Of a stretch of 64,000 nucleotides of DNA, positions 1 through 7,787 are shown piece by piece; the stretch's first letter is position 1; the number at the start of each line of letters is the position of its first letter. The position numbers and the translations under genes were made by a program. Below the pieces are notes generated by a model that had not been told where the DNA came from, did not search any database, and saw only the letters and a program-made list of their open reading frames with translations. This DNA is from JACCWP01 sp963785115 (lineage in GTDB: Bacteria > Actinomycetota > Actinomycetes > Propionibacteriales > Nocardioidaceae). Where the stretch lies: positions 124,001 to 188,000 of the forward strand of contig CAWATY010000019.1 of assembly GCA_963785115.1 (NCBI GenBank), given 5' to 3'.

Positions 1-423
1 CGCCTCGTGCGAGGCCACCAGCGCCTCGTCGTGCTCGGTCGAGTCCATCGCGTCCAGCAGCGACGTCGGGAGGCCGACGTCGCGCAGCGCCGCCTCGACC
101 GTCTCGCGCTCGCGCGGCTCGTCGCGGACGTGGAACCGGGTGCCCAGCGCGGTGTAGAGGTCGGGCAGCACCTGAGCCCCGTGCTGCTCGGCGGCGGCGA
201 CGCAGACCCGTACCGGCCCCCAGGCGAAGTCCATCGTCTGGCGGTAGTCGTCGGGCAGGTCCCGGTCCTTGTTCAGGACGGCCAGGCTCATCACGTGGAA
301 GTCGATGTGGATGTCACGCACCGTCTCGACCTGGAGCAACCACCGCGAGGTGAGCCATGCCCACGGGCAGATCGGGTCGAACCACATGTCGGCCGTCGGA
401 CGATCCGGTCGCGTCTCGCTCAC
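1..423 (-). CDS. DsbA-fold mycothiol-dependent reductase, Rv2466c-like (3' end cut by window)
   Basis: A thioredoxin-fold (DsbA-like) oxidoreductase of the family that includes mycobacterial Rv2466c, a mycothiol-dependent nitroreductase. I read a GTG start at 423 with an AGGGAGA ribosome site just upstream. The first 141 residues are present and the C-terminus lies outside the window. The N-terminus carries the active-site stretch DPICPWAW followed by TSRW. The conserved block FHVMSLAVLN and a later WGPVR match the Rv2466c pattern as I recall it. The second active-site cysteine (CPWC in Rv2466c) is alanine here, so a monothiol mechanism is inferred. It is divergent from pepN. The family assignment is firm and the substrate unknown. 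Confidence 0.85.
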   Translation of the reverse strand, partial: MSETRPDRPTADMWFDPICPWAWLTSRWLLQVETVRDIHIDFHVMSLAVLNKDRDLPDDYRQTMDFAWGPVRVCVAAAEQHGAQVLPDLYTALGTRFHVRDEPRERETVEAALRDVGLPTSLLDAMDSTEHDEALVASHEA

Positions 424-526
424 GCGTTCTCCCTGGTGCCGGGTGTGGATGATTTGCCCTTCAATCGTCTCCTGCCAGCCTAGGCACGCTCACCGAGGGG
501 TGCTGACACGTGCGACCATTCACCCC

Positions 527-3100
527 ATGCCCGGTCAGAACCTCACCCGCGACGAGGCGCTCGAGCGCGCCCGCCTGCTGGACGTCGACTCCTACCGCGT
601 GGAGCTCGACCTCACACCGTCGGACACGCACTTCTCGTCGACGACCACGGTGCGGTTCTCGTGCTCGGAGCCCGGCGCGACGACGTTCGCCGACTTGGTC
701 GACGGCGCCGTGTCCGAGCTGGTGCTCAACGGCGAGGCTCTTGACCCCGAGCAGGTCTACGCCGACAGCCGGATCGCCCTGTCCGGGCTGGACGCGACCA
801 ACGAGCTGCGGGTCGTCGCCGACCTGCCGTTCTCCCGGGTGGGCGAGGGGCTGCACCGGTTCGTGGACCCCGCGGACAAGCGGGTCTACCTGTACAGCCA
901 GTTCGAGGTGCCCGACGCCCGCCGGATGTACACGACCTTCGAGCAGCCCGACCTGAAGGCCACCTTCGAGCTGCAGGTGACCGCGCCGAGCGACTGGACC
1001 GTGGTGTCCAACGCGGCTGCCCCGGAGCCGGTCGACCTCGCCGACCAGGGACGGCCCGGCATCGCGGTGTGGCGGTTCGCGCCGACCGGCCGACTGTCGA
1101 CGTACATCACCGCGCTGGTGGCCGGCGAGTACCACGAGGTGCGCGACCTCTACTCCGGTCCCAACGGCGACATCCCGCTCGGCGTCTACTGCCGGCAGTC
1201 GATCAAGCAGCACCTCGACTCCGACGAGATCCTCGAGGTCACCAAGCAGGGCTTCGGCTTCTTCGAGCGGACCTTCGCGATGCCCTACCCGTTCGGCAAG
1301 TACGACCAGCTGTTCGTGCCGGAGTACAACATGGGCGCGATGGAGAACGCCGGCTGCGTGACCCTTCGCGACGAGTACGTCTTCCGCAGCCGGCAGACCC
1401 ATGCGGCGTACGAGGGCCGGGCCAACACGATCCTGCACGAGATGGCGCACATGTGGTTCGGCGACCTGGTCACCATGCGGTGGTGGGACGACCTGTGGCT
1501 CAACGAGTCGTTCGCCGAGTGGGCCGCGCACTTCAGCTCCGAGCAGGCGACGCAGTACACCGACGCGTGGACCGGTTTCACCAACGGTCGCAAGAACTGG
1601 GCGTACAAGCAGGACCAGCAGCCGTCGACCCACCCGATCGCCGCGGACAACGAGGACCTCGAGGCGGTCGAGGTCAACTTCGACGGCATCACCTACGCCA
1701 AGGGCGCCTCGGCGCTCCGGCAGCTGGTGGCCTGGGTCGGCGAGGAGGAGTTCCTGGCCGGGCTGCAGGAGTACTTCCGTCGGCACGCCTGGGGCAACAC
1801 CGACCTGATCGACCTGCTGCGTGCGCTGGAGGAGACGTCGGGTCGCGACCTCGGCTCGTGGGCCAAGGAGTGGCTGCAGACCGCCGGCGTCAACACCATG
1901 CGGCCGGTCTTCGAGGTCGACGACTCCGGGACGTACACCGCGTTCGCCGTGGAGCAGACCGCGCTGCCGGCGTTCCCCACGCTGCGGCGGCACCGGATCG
2001 GGATCGGCCTGTACGACCGCGAGGGCGACGGTGCCGACGGTCGCGGGCGGTTGGTACGGCGCCGGCGGGTCGAGCTCGACGTCGAGGGCGACACGACCGA
2101 CGTCGCCAAGCTGATCGGCGAGGCTCGACCCGACCTGCTGCTGCTCAACGACGACGACCTGACGTACACCAAGATCCGGCTCGACGACGAGTCGCTGGCC
2201 ACCGTGGTGGCCGGCATCGACACCCTGGACGACTCGCTCGCGCGAGCGCTGTGCTGGGGCGCCGCGTGGGACATGACCCGTGACGCCGAGATGGCCGCCC
2301 GCGACTTCGTGGCACTGGTGCTGCGCGGCGTGGGGCGTGAGTCGGATCTGACGGCAGTGGCGGCGCTGTGCAACCAGGCGGCGCACGCGATGGCGCTCTA
2401 CTCCGACCCGGTCAACCGCGACGCGCTGGCCGAGCGGTGGGAGACCGGTGTGCGCGGGCTGCTCGAGGACGCCGAGCCGGGCAGCGACCACCAGCTGGCC
2501 TTCGCCCGCGCCTTCGCGAACGCGGTCCACACGCCGTCGGGCGTGGCGCTGCTCGAGGGGCTGCTCGACGGGTCCGGCGGCATTGCCGGCCTGGACGTCG
2601 ACACCGACCTGCGGTGGTCGCTGATCTCTGCTCTGGCCCGCGAGGGCGCCGCCGACGCCGACCGGATCGCCCGCGAGCTGGACAGCGACCACACCATCTC
2701 CGGCCAGGAGCGAGCCGCCGCCGCTCGTACGGCGCGACCGCTCGCCGAGGCCAAGGAGGAGGCCTGGCGCGACGTCGTGGTGCGCGAGGACGTACCCAAC
2801 GAGACCCAGCGCAAGATGGCCTGGGCCTTCCAGCAGCCGGGCCAGGAGGCGCTGCTCGAGCCCTACGTGGACCGCTACCTCGACGTCGCCGGCCAGGTGT
2901 GGGAGACGAAGGGCACCTACCGGGCCGGGCTGGTCCTCAGCTTCTTCTTCCCGCAGGTGCTGGTCACCGAGCAGACCCGGGACCGGATCCGGGCCTGGCT
3001 GGACACCACCGACGCCAACCCCGCCGCCCGCCGGCTGGTGGGCGAGGGCCTGGCCGACCTCGAGCGCGCGCTCGCCGCCCAGGCGCGCGACGCAAAGTAG
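527..3100 (+). CDS. pepN: Aminopeptidase N (M1 family zinc metallopeptidase)
   Basis: An 857-residue cytoplasmic M1 aminopeptidase that removes N-terminal residues from peptides. The exopeptidase motif GAMEN is at about residues 270-274. The zinc site HEMAH is at 304-308 with the third ligand glutamate at 327, the exact HExxH-x18-E spacing. The C-terminal half is the helical ERAP1-like domain. I chose ATG 527 because homology begins at MPGQNLTRDEA; the open frame runs further upstream but without family-like sequence. The gene is intact, is divergent from the DsbA-fold reductase and converges on the DUF559 gene. Confidence 0.95.
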   Translation: MPGQNLTRDEALERARLLDVDSYRVELDLTPSDTHFSSTTTVRFSCSEPGATTFADLVDGAVSELVLNGEALDPEQVYADSRIALSGLDATNELRVVADLPFSRVGEGLHRFVDPADKRVYLYSQFEVPDARRMYTTFEQPDLKATFELQVTAPSDWTVVSNAAAPEPVDLADQGRPGIAVWRFAPTGRLSTYITALVAGEYHEVRDLYSGPNGDIPLGVYCRQSIKQHLDSDEILEVTKQGFGFFERTFAMPYPFGKYDQLFVPEYNMGAMENAGCVTLRDEYVFRSRQTHAAYEGRANTILHEMAHMWFGDLVTMRWWDDLWLNESFAEWAAHFSSEQATQYTDAWTGFTNGRKNWAYKQDQQPSTHPIAADNEDLEAVEVNFDGITYAKGASALRQLVAWVGEEEFLAGLQEYFRRHAWGNTDLIDLLRALEETSGRDLGSWAKEWLQTAGVNTMRPVFEVDDSGTYTAFAVEQTALPAFPTLRRHRIGIGLYDREGDGADGRGRLVRRRRVELDVEGDTTDVAKLIGEARPDLLLLNDDDLTYTKIRLDDESLATVVAGIDTLDDSLARALCWGAAWDMTRDAEMAARDFVALVLRGVGRESDLTAVAALCNQAAHAMALYSDPVNRDALAERWETGVRGLLEDAEPGSDHQLAFARAFANAVHTPSGVALLEGLLDGSGGIAGLDVDTDLRWSLISALAREGAADADRIARELDSDHTISGQERAAAARTARPLAEAKEEAWRDVVVREDVPNETQRKMAWAFQQPGQEALLEPYVDRYLDVAGQVWETKGTYRAGLVLSFFFPQVLVTEQTRDRIRAWLDTTDANPAARRLVGEGLADLERALAAQARDAK

Positions 3101-3110
3101 TCCCCTTGAG

Positions 3111-3160
3111 CCTGACGTCTCACGACGAATTTCAGCCTGTCGGCCGGCGAAACGTCAGGG
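3111..3160. repeat. 50-bp palindromic repeat, family A, copy 1
   Basis: A 50-bp element that opens with CCTGACGTCTCACGAC and closes with AACGTCAGGG, so its ends form an inverted repeat (CCTGACGT/ACGTCAGG). The reverse complement of the copy at 4240-4289 shares the first 16 bases exactly and the last ten or so. The two copies therefore flank the DUF559 gene in inverted orientation. The TGA stop of that gene lies in the CCCTGACG arm (coding strand). It sits between convergent pepN and the DUF559 gene, so it could also act as a terminator. Confidence 0.85.
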
Positions 3161-4168
3161 CCACGCCCAGGCCGTAGCCATCGACGAGTTCTGCCACCAG
3201 GCTGGCGGGTCGACGGTCCAGCACCTGTCGAGGTGGGCGAGTGCCCTCCGCCGTCCAGCCCGAATGCGGCGGAGCAGGTCGCCGGGGTCCCGGTGGTCGA
3301 CGGCCCCGAACCGAACCACCTCGAGGTCGTGGTCCTCGAACGTCTCCTCGCGTCGGTTGTCCTCGGCGTGCGTCTGCGTGTCGCGGTGCTGCGCACCGTC
3401 GGACTCCAGAACCAGTCCGCAGGACACGTCGAGCAGATCGGGGACGCCGAGCAAATCCCCCTGCCGGGAGAACACCGGGACATTGACCAGCAGATCGGCG
3501 GGATCCACGACCTCCCACGCGCGTAGGCGAAGCAGCGACTCCCACGGACTAAGCGCCCTCTCCGAGGCGAGCTCGAGGGCTGACCGCGCCTGGACGATCC
3601 CGCGGTGCTTGTGGTGTCGCGACACGACCGCTGCAACCTCCGCCAGCGTGGTGTACGCACCACCGCGCAGCCGGGCCACGAAGGAGTCAAGGACCATCAC
3701 CGCGTCGTCCAGCCTTCGCGCGTCGCAGATCTCGTCGAATGCCGCCCGCGCCAGCGTCGTCAGGGAGACCGTGTCGTGCGCGATCAGCTCGTCGTCGTGC
3801 ACCCACGACTCGCTCGGCCTGATCTGCCGCCGTCGGCGCAGCTGCGCCCCGTCTAGGCAATGCACGAGGACCGGGGTCTGTTGCCCGAACCGGAGTCCGT
3901 CGACGTGGACCACTCCCTGTAGTCGCCCAGACGCCCAGCCGCCGATCGCGTGCCGCGGCCCGGCAAGCGCCAGGGCCACGCCGATCCAGTCGTCTGCCTG
4001 GTCGAGATGTGATCCAAGCGGGCGGACGACGCCGTGCGCCGGGTGAGTCCATTCAGCCCGGGTGAGGGCGTAGGCCGAGACACCCGCTTGCCGCGCCCGA
4101 GCGGTGCGGCTGGCTGCGACGAGGGCGGCGGACAGCTGGAGCGAGGGATCTGGTTGGTCGGCGCACAT
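3155..4168 (-). CDS. AbiEi/DUF559 protein with Vsr-like nuclease fold (flanked by family A repeats)
   Basis: A 337-residue protein of the DUF559 group. The N-terminal half resembles AbiEi-like winged-helix proteins. The C-terminal 110 residues carry the Vsr/very-short-patch-repair-like fold: SPWESLLRLR, then a GVPDLLD strand, VLESDGAQHR (acidic and His residues) and a final VVRFGAVD strand. DNA binding or nicking is inferred from the fold and is not proven. The ATG at 4168 is the only good start. The gene is tightly enclosed by inverted 50-bp repeats, and its stop codon is inside one of them. The same arrangement with a different repeat family surrounds the DUF559 gene at 28746-29723. Confidence 0.8.
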   Translation of the reverse strand: MCADQPDPSLQLSAALVAASRTARARQAGVSAYALTRAEWTHPAHGVVRPLGSHLDQADDWIGVALALAGPRHAIGGWASGRLQGVVHVDGLRFGQQTPVLVHCLDGAQLRRRRQIRPSESWVHDDELIAHDTVSLTTLARAAFDEICDARRLDDAVMVLDSFVARLRGGAYTTLAEVAAVVSRHHKHRGIVQARSALELASERALSPWESLLRLRAWEVVDPADLLVNVPVFSRQGDLLGVPDLLDVSCGLVLESDGAQHRDTQTHAEDNRREETFEDHDLEVVRFGAVDHRDPGDLLRRIRAGRRRALAHLDRCWTVDPPAWWQNSSMATAWAWP

Positions 4169-4239
4169 GGCCGGACAGTGTGTGCGCGTCGGCCGCGCTC
4201 CCGCTTCGCCCGTCCACAGCCTCCGCTTTAGCCCGCTGG

Positions 4240-4289
4240 CCCTGACGTTCGGAGGGTCAATCCGCCGAAAACTGTCGTGAGACGTCAGG
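4240..4289. repeat. 50-bp palindromic repeat, family A, copy 2 (inverted)
   Basis: Opens with CCCTGACGTTCGG and closes with GTCGTGAGACGTCAGG, the reverse complement of the copy 1 start. It lies 71 bases upstream of the DUF559 start codon and just after the end of the DUF5130 gene. Together with copy 1 it defines a unit of about 1.18 kb (3111-4289) with inverted palindromic ends. Confidence 0.85.
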
Positions 4290-4297
4290 CCCAGGGG

Positions 4298-4687
4298 TTA
4301 TGCCTGGTCGGTGTGCAGGGTCTCGGGGCGGCGGGAGGCGTCGCCGAGCTGGTGCAGGCCGCGGACGATGCCGCCGACGAGGTCACCGGCGGCGAACGCG
4401 GTCTGCATGGAGAGCGCCGCCAGGCCGCAGGCCGAGTCGTCGATCACCCGCGCGACCTCGGTGCCGGTCACGACCTCGAGCGCGTGCCCGGCCGGGTCGA
4501 CGAGGATGAGCACGGCGTGGGCGGCGTCGGGCAGGCCGGCGTGCTGCCGCACGGCGGTGGCCCGGGGGTCGTCGCCGCTCGGGCCGATGTAGACGTGGAA
4601 GTCGAAGCCGCCGTCGCGGCCGGCCTGGGCTCGCGCCTTGTCGATGGATCGGCGCTGGTCGGGGGTGAAGGGGTCACCAGCGGGCAC
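4298..4687 (-). CDS. DUF5130 (TPM-domain-like) protein
   Basis: About 129 residues from GTG 4687, preceded by AGGGTGG. An in-frame ATG at 4711 would add eight residues (MRFRVVAP). Conserved TPM-like features are FTPDQRRSIDKAR at the start, VLILVDPAGHALEVVTG, ARVIDD and a final AAGDLVGGIVRGLHQL helix. DUF5130 proteins are actinobacterial and of unknown function. The gene overlaps the end of the upstream membrane-protein gene by 14 bp, so the two are probably co-translated. Confidence 0.8.
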   Translation of the reverse strand: MPAGDPFTPDQRRSIDKARAQAGRDGGFDFHVYIGPSGDDPRATAVRQHAGLPDAAHAVLILVDPAGHALEVVTGTEVARVIDDSACGLAALSMQTAFAAGDLVGGIVRGLHQLGDASRRPETLHTDQA

Positions 4688-5099
4688 TGGCGCCACCACC
4701 CTGAACCGCATCCTGGCCCGCAGCCTGGCCCGCAGCCTGGCCAGCGTCCGATCCCGCCGGCAGCGCCCGGTCGTCGGACCCGCCGGCCGAGAGCTGCGGG
4801 GGTCCCCCGAACCAGTGCGGCTCGCTCCACCGCGAGTGCCCGGTCTGCTGGCGGCCACCTTTGACCGCTGCGGGTGCCATCACCAGCAGCACCAGCACGA
4901 CCGTGATCGCCAGTGGGCCGCCCGCGAACACCAGCAGGGCCGTCAGCAGCGACATGTCGCTCGGCGGCTCCCAGGTGGTCGGGGTGTCGGCGGCGGCCGG
5001 CGCCGCCGAGGCCAGCACCGCGACCGTTGCCAGAAGGGACGCCGCCGCGACGGCCTTGACGGTGTGCGCGGCTCGCGCCGCGGGAGACGTCACACGCAT
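4674..5099 (-). CDS. Membrane protein with N-terminal signal peptide
   Basis: A 141-residue protein from ATG 5099. Residues 1-40 form a signal peptide (positively charged start, AAASLLATVAVLASA, then APAAADT). A second hydrophobic segment is at about residues 52-78 (SLLTALLVFAGGPLAITVV). The soluble tail is rich in Gly, Ala and Gln. I do not recognise a family. The start is supported by a perfect leaderless promoter (TACCGT, six bases, ATG) that interlocks with the promoter of the divergent amidase. It is translationally linked to the DUF5130 gene. Confidence 0.7.
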   Translation of the reverse strand: MRVTSPAARAAHTVKAVAAASLLATVAVLASAAPAAADTPTTWEPPSDMSLLTALLVFAGGPLAITVVLVLLVMAPAAVKGGRQQTGHSRWSEPHWFGGPPQLSAGGSDDRALPAGSDAGQAAGQAAGQDAVQGGGASARW

Positions 5100-5104
5100 G
5101 GCCG

Positions 5105-5111
5105 TACGGTA
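5105..5111. promoter_or_regulatory. Symmetric bidirectional -10 element for two leaderless genes
   Basis: Only 17 bp separate two divergent start codons. On the plus strand TACGGT is followed by six bases and then ATG 5117. On the minus strand TACCGT is followed by six bases and then ATG 5099. The two -10 hexamers overlap by five bases within TACGGTA, so one symmetric element seems to fire both ways with transcripts beginning at the start codons. Confidence 0.65.
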
Positions 5112-5116
5112 ACGCC

Positions 5117-6577
5117 ATGCCCGAGCTGCACGAGTTGTGCGCCCTCGACCTGGCGGCCGCGTACCGGCGCGGCGACACCCACCCACGCGAGGTCGTCGAG
5201 CACCTGTTGGGCAGGATCGACGCCCACTCCGACGCGGTCGGGGCCTTCGTCACCGTGACCGGCGACCGGGCCTGCGCCGCCGCCGACGCCGCGGGCGAGC
5301 TGCTGCGCGGCCACCCCGACGGGGCGCCGCTGCTGCTCGGCGTTCCCACCGGGGTCAAGGACCTCAACCAGACGGCGGGCGTACGCACGACCTTCGGCTC
5401 CGCGGTTCTGCGCGACACCGTCCCCGACGTCTCTGACGAGGTGGTGGTCCGGATGGAGGCCGCCGGGATGATCAGCCTGGGCAAGACCAACACCCCCGAG
5501 ATGGGCGCTCCGCCCTATACCGAGCCCGAGGTCGCCCCGCCCGCGCGCACGCCGTACGACCTCGACCGCTCGGCCGGCGGCTCGTCGGGTGGCGCGGGCG
5601 CGGCCGTCGCTGCCGGGCTGCTGCCCGTCGCGCAGGGCTCCGACGGCGGCGGGTCGATCCGGATCCCGGCCAGCGTGTGCGGACTGGTGGGCTTCAAGCC
5701 CACCCGTGGCCGGATCAGCACCGGCCCCGTGTACGGCGACGTCAGCGGGCTCGGGACCGCCGGACCGCTCGCGACGACCGTGCGCGACGCCGCCGCGATG
5801 CTCGACGCGATGGCCGGACCCGCGGTGGGCGACCCGACCTGGGCACCGCCGCTGCCACCGGACGAGACCTACCTCGGCTGGTGCGACCGGCCCGTCGACC
5901 GGCTCCGCATCGCCCGCTTCGCCACCCCGCTGATCAGCGAGGCCGCGGTCGAGCCCGAGGTGCTGGCCGGGTACGAGCGCGCCGGAACCCTGCTGGACGA
6001 GCTAGGCCACGAGGTGATCGACATCGAGATCGCGCTGCCTCCCCGCACCCTCGAGCTTTTCGAGCTGGTGTGGGCCGCGGGCACCGCCTCCTGGCCGCTC
6101 GCGCCGGAGCAGGAGGCGGGGCTGCGCCCGCTCACCCGCTGGCTGCGTGGGCGCGGCGCGGCGGCGAGCGGACCCACGGTGCTGGGCGCCCTGGTCGGCC
6201 TGCGCCAGGCGGCCGCGCGGGTGCTGCGCGAGCTCGCGGGCTACGACGCGGTGCTGACGCCGACGCTCGGTCAGCTCCCCGCACTGATCGGCGGGATCCG
6301 CGACGATGACGACCCCGAGCGCGACTTCGAGAACCAGAAGCGCTTCACACCGTTCACCGCCGCGTGGAACCTCACCGGCATGCCGGCGGTGTCTCTGCCG
6401 CTGCACTGGACCGAGGCCACCGACGACCGGCCCAGCCTGCCGGTGGGTGTGATGCTGGGCGGTCGTCCTGCCGAGGACCACCGGCTGTTCGCGCTCGCGG
6501 CACAGGTGGAGCAGGCGTACGTCGTCGACGGTCGCTGGCCGCACCCGGGCACGCCGTTCACCCGCGCGCACGGCTGA
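5117..6577 (+). CDS. Amidase signature (AS) family amidase
   Basis: A 486-residue AS-family hydrolase that splits C-N amide bonds. The Ser-cisSer-Lys triad is visible: Lys in GVKDLNQT (about residue 81), the cis-serine in GGSSGGAGA (about 156-157) and the nucleophile in GSDGGGSIRIPA (about 180). Then come the conserved GLVGFKPTRGRIS and a C-terminal WNLTGMPAVSLP. Full length for the family. It has no Gat partners nearby, so a free-standing catabolic amidase is likely and the substrate unknown. ATG 5117 is supported by a leaderless promoter. Confidence 0.92.
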   Translation: MPELHELCALDLAAAYRRGDTHPREVVEHLLGRIDAHSDAVGAFVTVTGDRACAAADAAGELLRGHPDGAPLLLGVPTGVKDLNQTAGVRTTFGSAVLRDTVPDVSDEVVVRMEAAGMISLGKTNTPEMGAPPYTEPEVAPPARTPYDLDRSAGGSSGGAGAAVAAGLLPVAQGSDGGGSIRIPASVCGLVGFKPTRGRISTGPVYGDVSGLGTAGPLATTVRDAAAMLDAMAGPAVGDPTWAPPLPPDETYLGWCDRPVDRLRIARFATPLISEAAVEPEVLAGYERAGTLLDELGHEVIDIEIALPPRTLELFELVWAAGTASWPLAPEQEAGLRPLTRWLRGRGAAASGPTVLGALVGLRQAAARVLRELAGYDAVLTPTLGQLPALIGGIRDDDDPERDFENQKRFTPFTAAWNLTGMPAVSLPLHWTEATDDRPSLPVGVMLGGRPAEDHRLFALAAQVEQAYVVDGRWPHPGTPFTRAHG

Positions 6578-6719
6578 GCCTGGCCGCGAGGGACGTGAGT
6601 CCCGACACGTGCCCGCGTGCTGGCTTGGGGTCGGCGGCACGTCTCTTCTACGGTCGTTGGCTTACGCCCCATCCACCGGCGCCGTGCGCGCCGCACCCAG
6701 ACATCGCGAGAGGACAGCC

Positions 6720-7787
6720 GTGACCGTCAGCCTGCCCGCCGCCTCCTGCACCGACGGCGAACAGCTGTGCACCCTGGTCGAGGAGGTCACTCACAGCGAG
6801 ACCGCTGCCGACTGGGTCGACCTGCTGGTCGCGACCCCGGCGGCCATCGCCGGGTTGATCCTGGTCGGCTTCGTCGTCCGCTGGCTGCTGCACCGGGTCA
6901 TCGAGCGCATCACCACCCAGGCGGCCGAGGGCACCGTGCCGGGGGTCCTGCAGCGCGGCAAGGCGCAGAAGGTGCTCGACGGCAGCGCGCCCAGCCTGCA
7001 GCGGCGCGAGCAACGCGCGCGCACCATGGGCTCGCTGCTGAAGAGCATCACCACCGGCATCGTCTTCACGGTCATCGGCTTCATGGCGATCTCGGAGCTG
7101 GGCTACGACATCGCCCCACTGATCGCGAGCGCGGGCATCCTCGGCGTCGCGCTGGGGTTCGGCGCGCAGAGCCTGGTCGCCGACTTCCTGTCCGGCGTCT
7201 TCATGATCCTCGAGGACCAGTACGGCGTCGGCGACGTCGTCGACCTCGGTGAAGCGGTCGGCAGCGTCGAGGCCGTGGGTCTGCGGGTCACCCGGCTCCG
7301 CGACGTCAACGGCACCGTCTGGTACGTCCGCAACGGCGAGATCATGCGGGTCGGCAACCAGAGCCAGAACTGGTCCCGCACCGTGCTGGACATCCCGGTC
7401 GCGTACGGCGAGGACCTGACCCGGATCCGCGCGGTCCTCAAGGAGACCGCGCACGACCTCTACGAGGACCCGGAGTACGCCGACGAGATCCTCGAGGAGC
7501 CGGAGGTCTGGGGCGTCGAGCGGTGGGAGGCCGACGCCGTCGTCGTGCGGGTCGTGCTCAAGACGGCGCCGCTCAAGCAGTGGGTGGTCGCCCGCGAGCT
7601 GCGCGAGCGGATCAAGGACCGCTTCGACGCGCTGCACATCGAGATCCCGTTCGCCCAGCGGGTGGTGTGGATGCGCAACGGCGACGCCATGGGCGACACC
7701 ACGGGCGACACCGCCAGGGCACCCAAGCAGCCCGACGCCGACGCCGAGCGCGCGGACGACAAGGAGTCAGGCGACACTCAGGCATGA
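6720..7787 (+). CDS. Mechanosensitive ion channel, MscS family
   Basis: A 355-residue small-conductance channel that opens under membrane tension. GTG 6720 is preceded by GAGAGGACAG. The first transmembrane helix is at about residues 40-60 and a second at about 105-125. The pore helix is the glycine/alanine-rich ASAGILGVALGFGAQSLV followed by FLSGVFMILEDQYGVGDVV. The beta domain has RVTRLRDVNGTVWYVRNGEI and the remaining C-terminus is the alpha/beta cage. An acidic, low-complexity tail ends the protein. The stop overlaps the next gene's ATG (ATGA), suggesting co-translation. Confidence 0.92.
   Translation: MTVSLPAASCTDGEQLCTLVEEVTHSETAADWVDLLVATPAAIAGLILVGFVVRWLLHRVIERITTQAAEGTVPGVLQRGKAQKVLDGSAPSLQRREQRARTMGSLLKSITTGIVFTVIGFMAISELGYDIAPLIASAGILGVALGFGAQSLVADFLSGVFMILEDQYGVGDVVDLGEAVGSVEAVGLRVTRLRDVNGTVWYVRNGEIMRVGNQSQNWSRTVLDIPVAYGEDLTRIRAVLKETAHDLYEDPEYADEILEEPEVWGVERWEADAVVVRVVLKTAPLKQWVVARELRERIKDRFDALHIEIPFAQRVVWMRNGDAMGDTTGDTARAPKQPDADAERADDKESGDTQA

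Noticed and set aside
461..2692. A 743-codon open frame antisense to pepN
   Set aside because: Composition is a GC-rich shadow with no recognisable domain, and it lies opposite an intact, motif-complete aminopeptidase.
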